Assembly: GCA_003554665.1 (NCBI GenBank)
Contig: PWGY01000240.1
Coordinates: 1-6,788 of the forward strand
Length of the DNA: 6,788 bases
Source: Bacteroidales bacterium
Lineage (GTDB): Bacteria > Bacteroidota > Bacteroidia > Bacteroidales > UBA7960
Direction: 5' to 3'
Shown: positions 6,058 through 6,788 of the stretch, piece by piece
How positions within the stretch are numbered: the stretch's first letter is position 1
Layout of the letters: each line of letters begins with the position of its first letter
Notes under the pieces: model-generated
Seen by the model: only the letters and a program-made list of their open reading frames with translations
What the model was told of the DNA's origin: nothing
The model's database searches: none
Position numbers and translations under genes: made by a program

Positions 6058-6788
6058 TTACTCGATGATCCTCAGCAGGTATTCCCCATACCCGCTGTTC
6101 ATCAGTGGCTGCGCAATTTTTTCCAGCTGCCCGGCGTCTATATATCCTTTGCGGTATGCAACTTCCTCAATGCATCCGATTTTGAGGCCTTGCCGGCTTT
6201 CAATGACCTCCACAAACTGGGCCGCCTGAATCAGGGATTCAAAGGTGCCAGTGTCCAGCCAGGCGGTTCCACGGCTCATGATTCCAACCTGAAGCTTCAC
6301 CTCATCAAGGTAATGCCGGTTCACATCCGTGATCTCATATTCGCCCCTCGCTCCGGGTTTTATACTTCTGGCCACATCCAATACACTGTTGTCATAAAAA
6401 TACAGCCCTGGTACGGCATAGTTGGAGCGCGGGTTCTCCGGCTTTTCCTCAATACTCACAGCCTGTTTTTTTTCATTGAACTCCACAACCCCATACCTGG
6501 ACGGGTTGGACACGTGATAGGCAAATACCACCCCTCCGTCAGGGTCGTTATGCTCCTGAAGCATGTCCCAGAGTCCGCTGCCGTAAAAAATGTTGTCACC
6601 CAGTATCAGAGCCACCTTTTCCTTTCCGACAAATGGTTCGCCAATGGTGAACGCCTGCGCCAGTCCTTTGGGCTGCTGCTGCACGGCATAGGAGAAGCTG
6701 CAGCCGATGCGGCTGCCGTCTCCCAGCAAACGCTCAAAATGGGGAAGGTCTTCGGGCGTGGAAATGATCAGAATGTCGCGGATGCCCG
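6058..6788 (-). CDS. rmlA: Glucose-1-phosphate thymidylyltransferase RmlA (5' end outside window)
   Basis: RmlA condenses glucose-1-phosphate with dTTP to dTDP-glucose and pyrophosphate, the first step toward dTDP-rhamnose and related surface sugars. The frame runs open to the window edge. The visible part has 242 residues beginning [14 protein letters not shown], which lies near residue 46 in typical RmlA proteins of about 290 residues, so only the N-terminal strand and glycine-rich nucleotide loop are missing. Within the visible part are PKGLAQAF (39-46), LGDNIFYG (62-69) with the metal-binding Asp64, [19 protein letters not shown] (112-130), GEYEITDVN (148-156) and [13 protein letters not shown] (173-185) with the second metal-ligand Asp178. 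The end, SGYGEYL, is typical. The M-initiated form starting at 6729 is an internal TTG Leu codon, not a real start. Other rml genes may lie beyond the right edge. The downstream region is repeats, not rmlB/C/D. Confidence 0.95.
   Translation of the reverse strand, partial: GIRDILIISTPEDLPHFERLLGDGSRIGCSFSYAVQQQPKGLAQAFTIGEPFVGKEKVALILGDNIFYGSGLWDMLQEHNDPDGGVVFAYHVSNPSRYGVVEFNEKKQAVSIEEKPENPRSNYAVPGLYFYDNSVLDVARSIKPGARGEYEITDVNRHYLDEVKLQVGIMSRGTAWLDTGTFESLIQAAQFVEVIESRQGLKIGCIEEVAYRKGYIDAGQLEKIAQPLMNSGYGEYLLRIIE

Noticed and set aside
6058..6729. RmlA starting at the TTG at 6729
   Set aside because: The frame continues upstream with typical RmlA sequence ([14 protein letters not shown]) to the window edge, so that codon is an internal Leu.

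Overview
The window looks like a chromosomal segment of a member of the Bacteroidota. The strongest evidence is a complete, adjacent SusC-like/SusD-like pair, an outer-membrane nutrient-uptake arrangement essentially confined to that phylum. The A-rich gene leaders without clear Shine-Dalgarno sequences and one perfect copy of the TAnnTTTG-type -7 box fit the same group. The genus cannot be told from this stretch.

Layout. Bases 1-59 may hold the last codons of an upstream plus-strand gene (weak call). Bases 60-102 hold two perfect palindromes, and the only possible start codon of the susC-like gene, a GTG, lies in the second. A 983-residue SusC/RagA-type TonB-dependent transporter (99-3050) follows. 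After 15 bases comes a 501-residue SusD/RagB-type surface lipoprotein (3066-4571). A strong intrinsic terminator that can work on both strands (4597-4628) closes this operon. The gap up to the next gene also carries a short tandem repeat with a 17-base unit. Two minus-strand genes then converge on the operon: a complete trans-isoprenyl diphosphate synthase (4763-5740) and, upstream of it, the 3' five-sixths of rmlA, glucose-1-phosphate thymidylyltransferase (6058 to the window edge). The 317 bases between these two genes consist almost wholly of repeats: a 64-71-base tandem array and three GC-rich hairpins with shared flanks that resemble REP elements.

How the genes work together. The SusC-like barrel and the SusD-like lid should form one outer-membrane complex that captures an oligomeric nutrient (glycan or peptide) and imports it with TonB energy. 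No glycoside hydrolase, protease or regulator is visible to name the substrate. The isoprenyl diphosphate synthase supplies C15-C20 or longer prenyl chains, and RmlA makes dTDP-glucose for rhamnose and other deoxysugars of surface polysaccharides. These two are housekeeping functions with no evident link to the transporter pair.

I see no new multi-gene system here. The points worth a second look are non-coding: the palindromes covering the susC start, the dense repeat region at 5760-6050, and the small 17-base tandem array.
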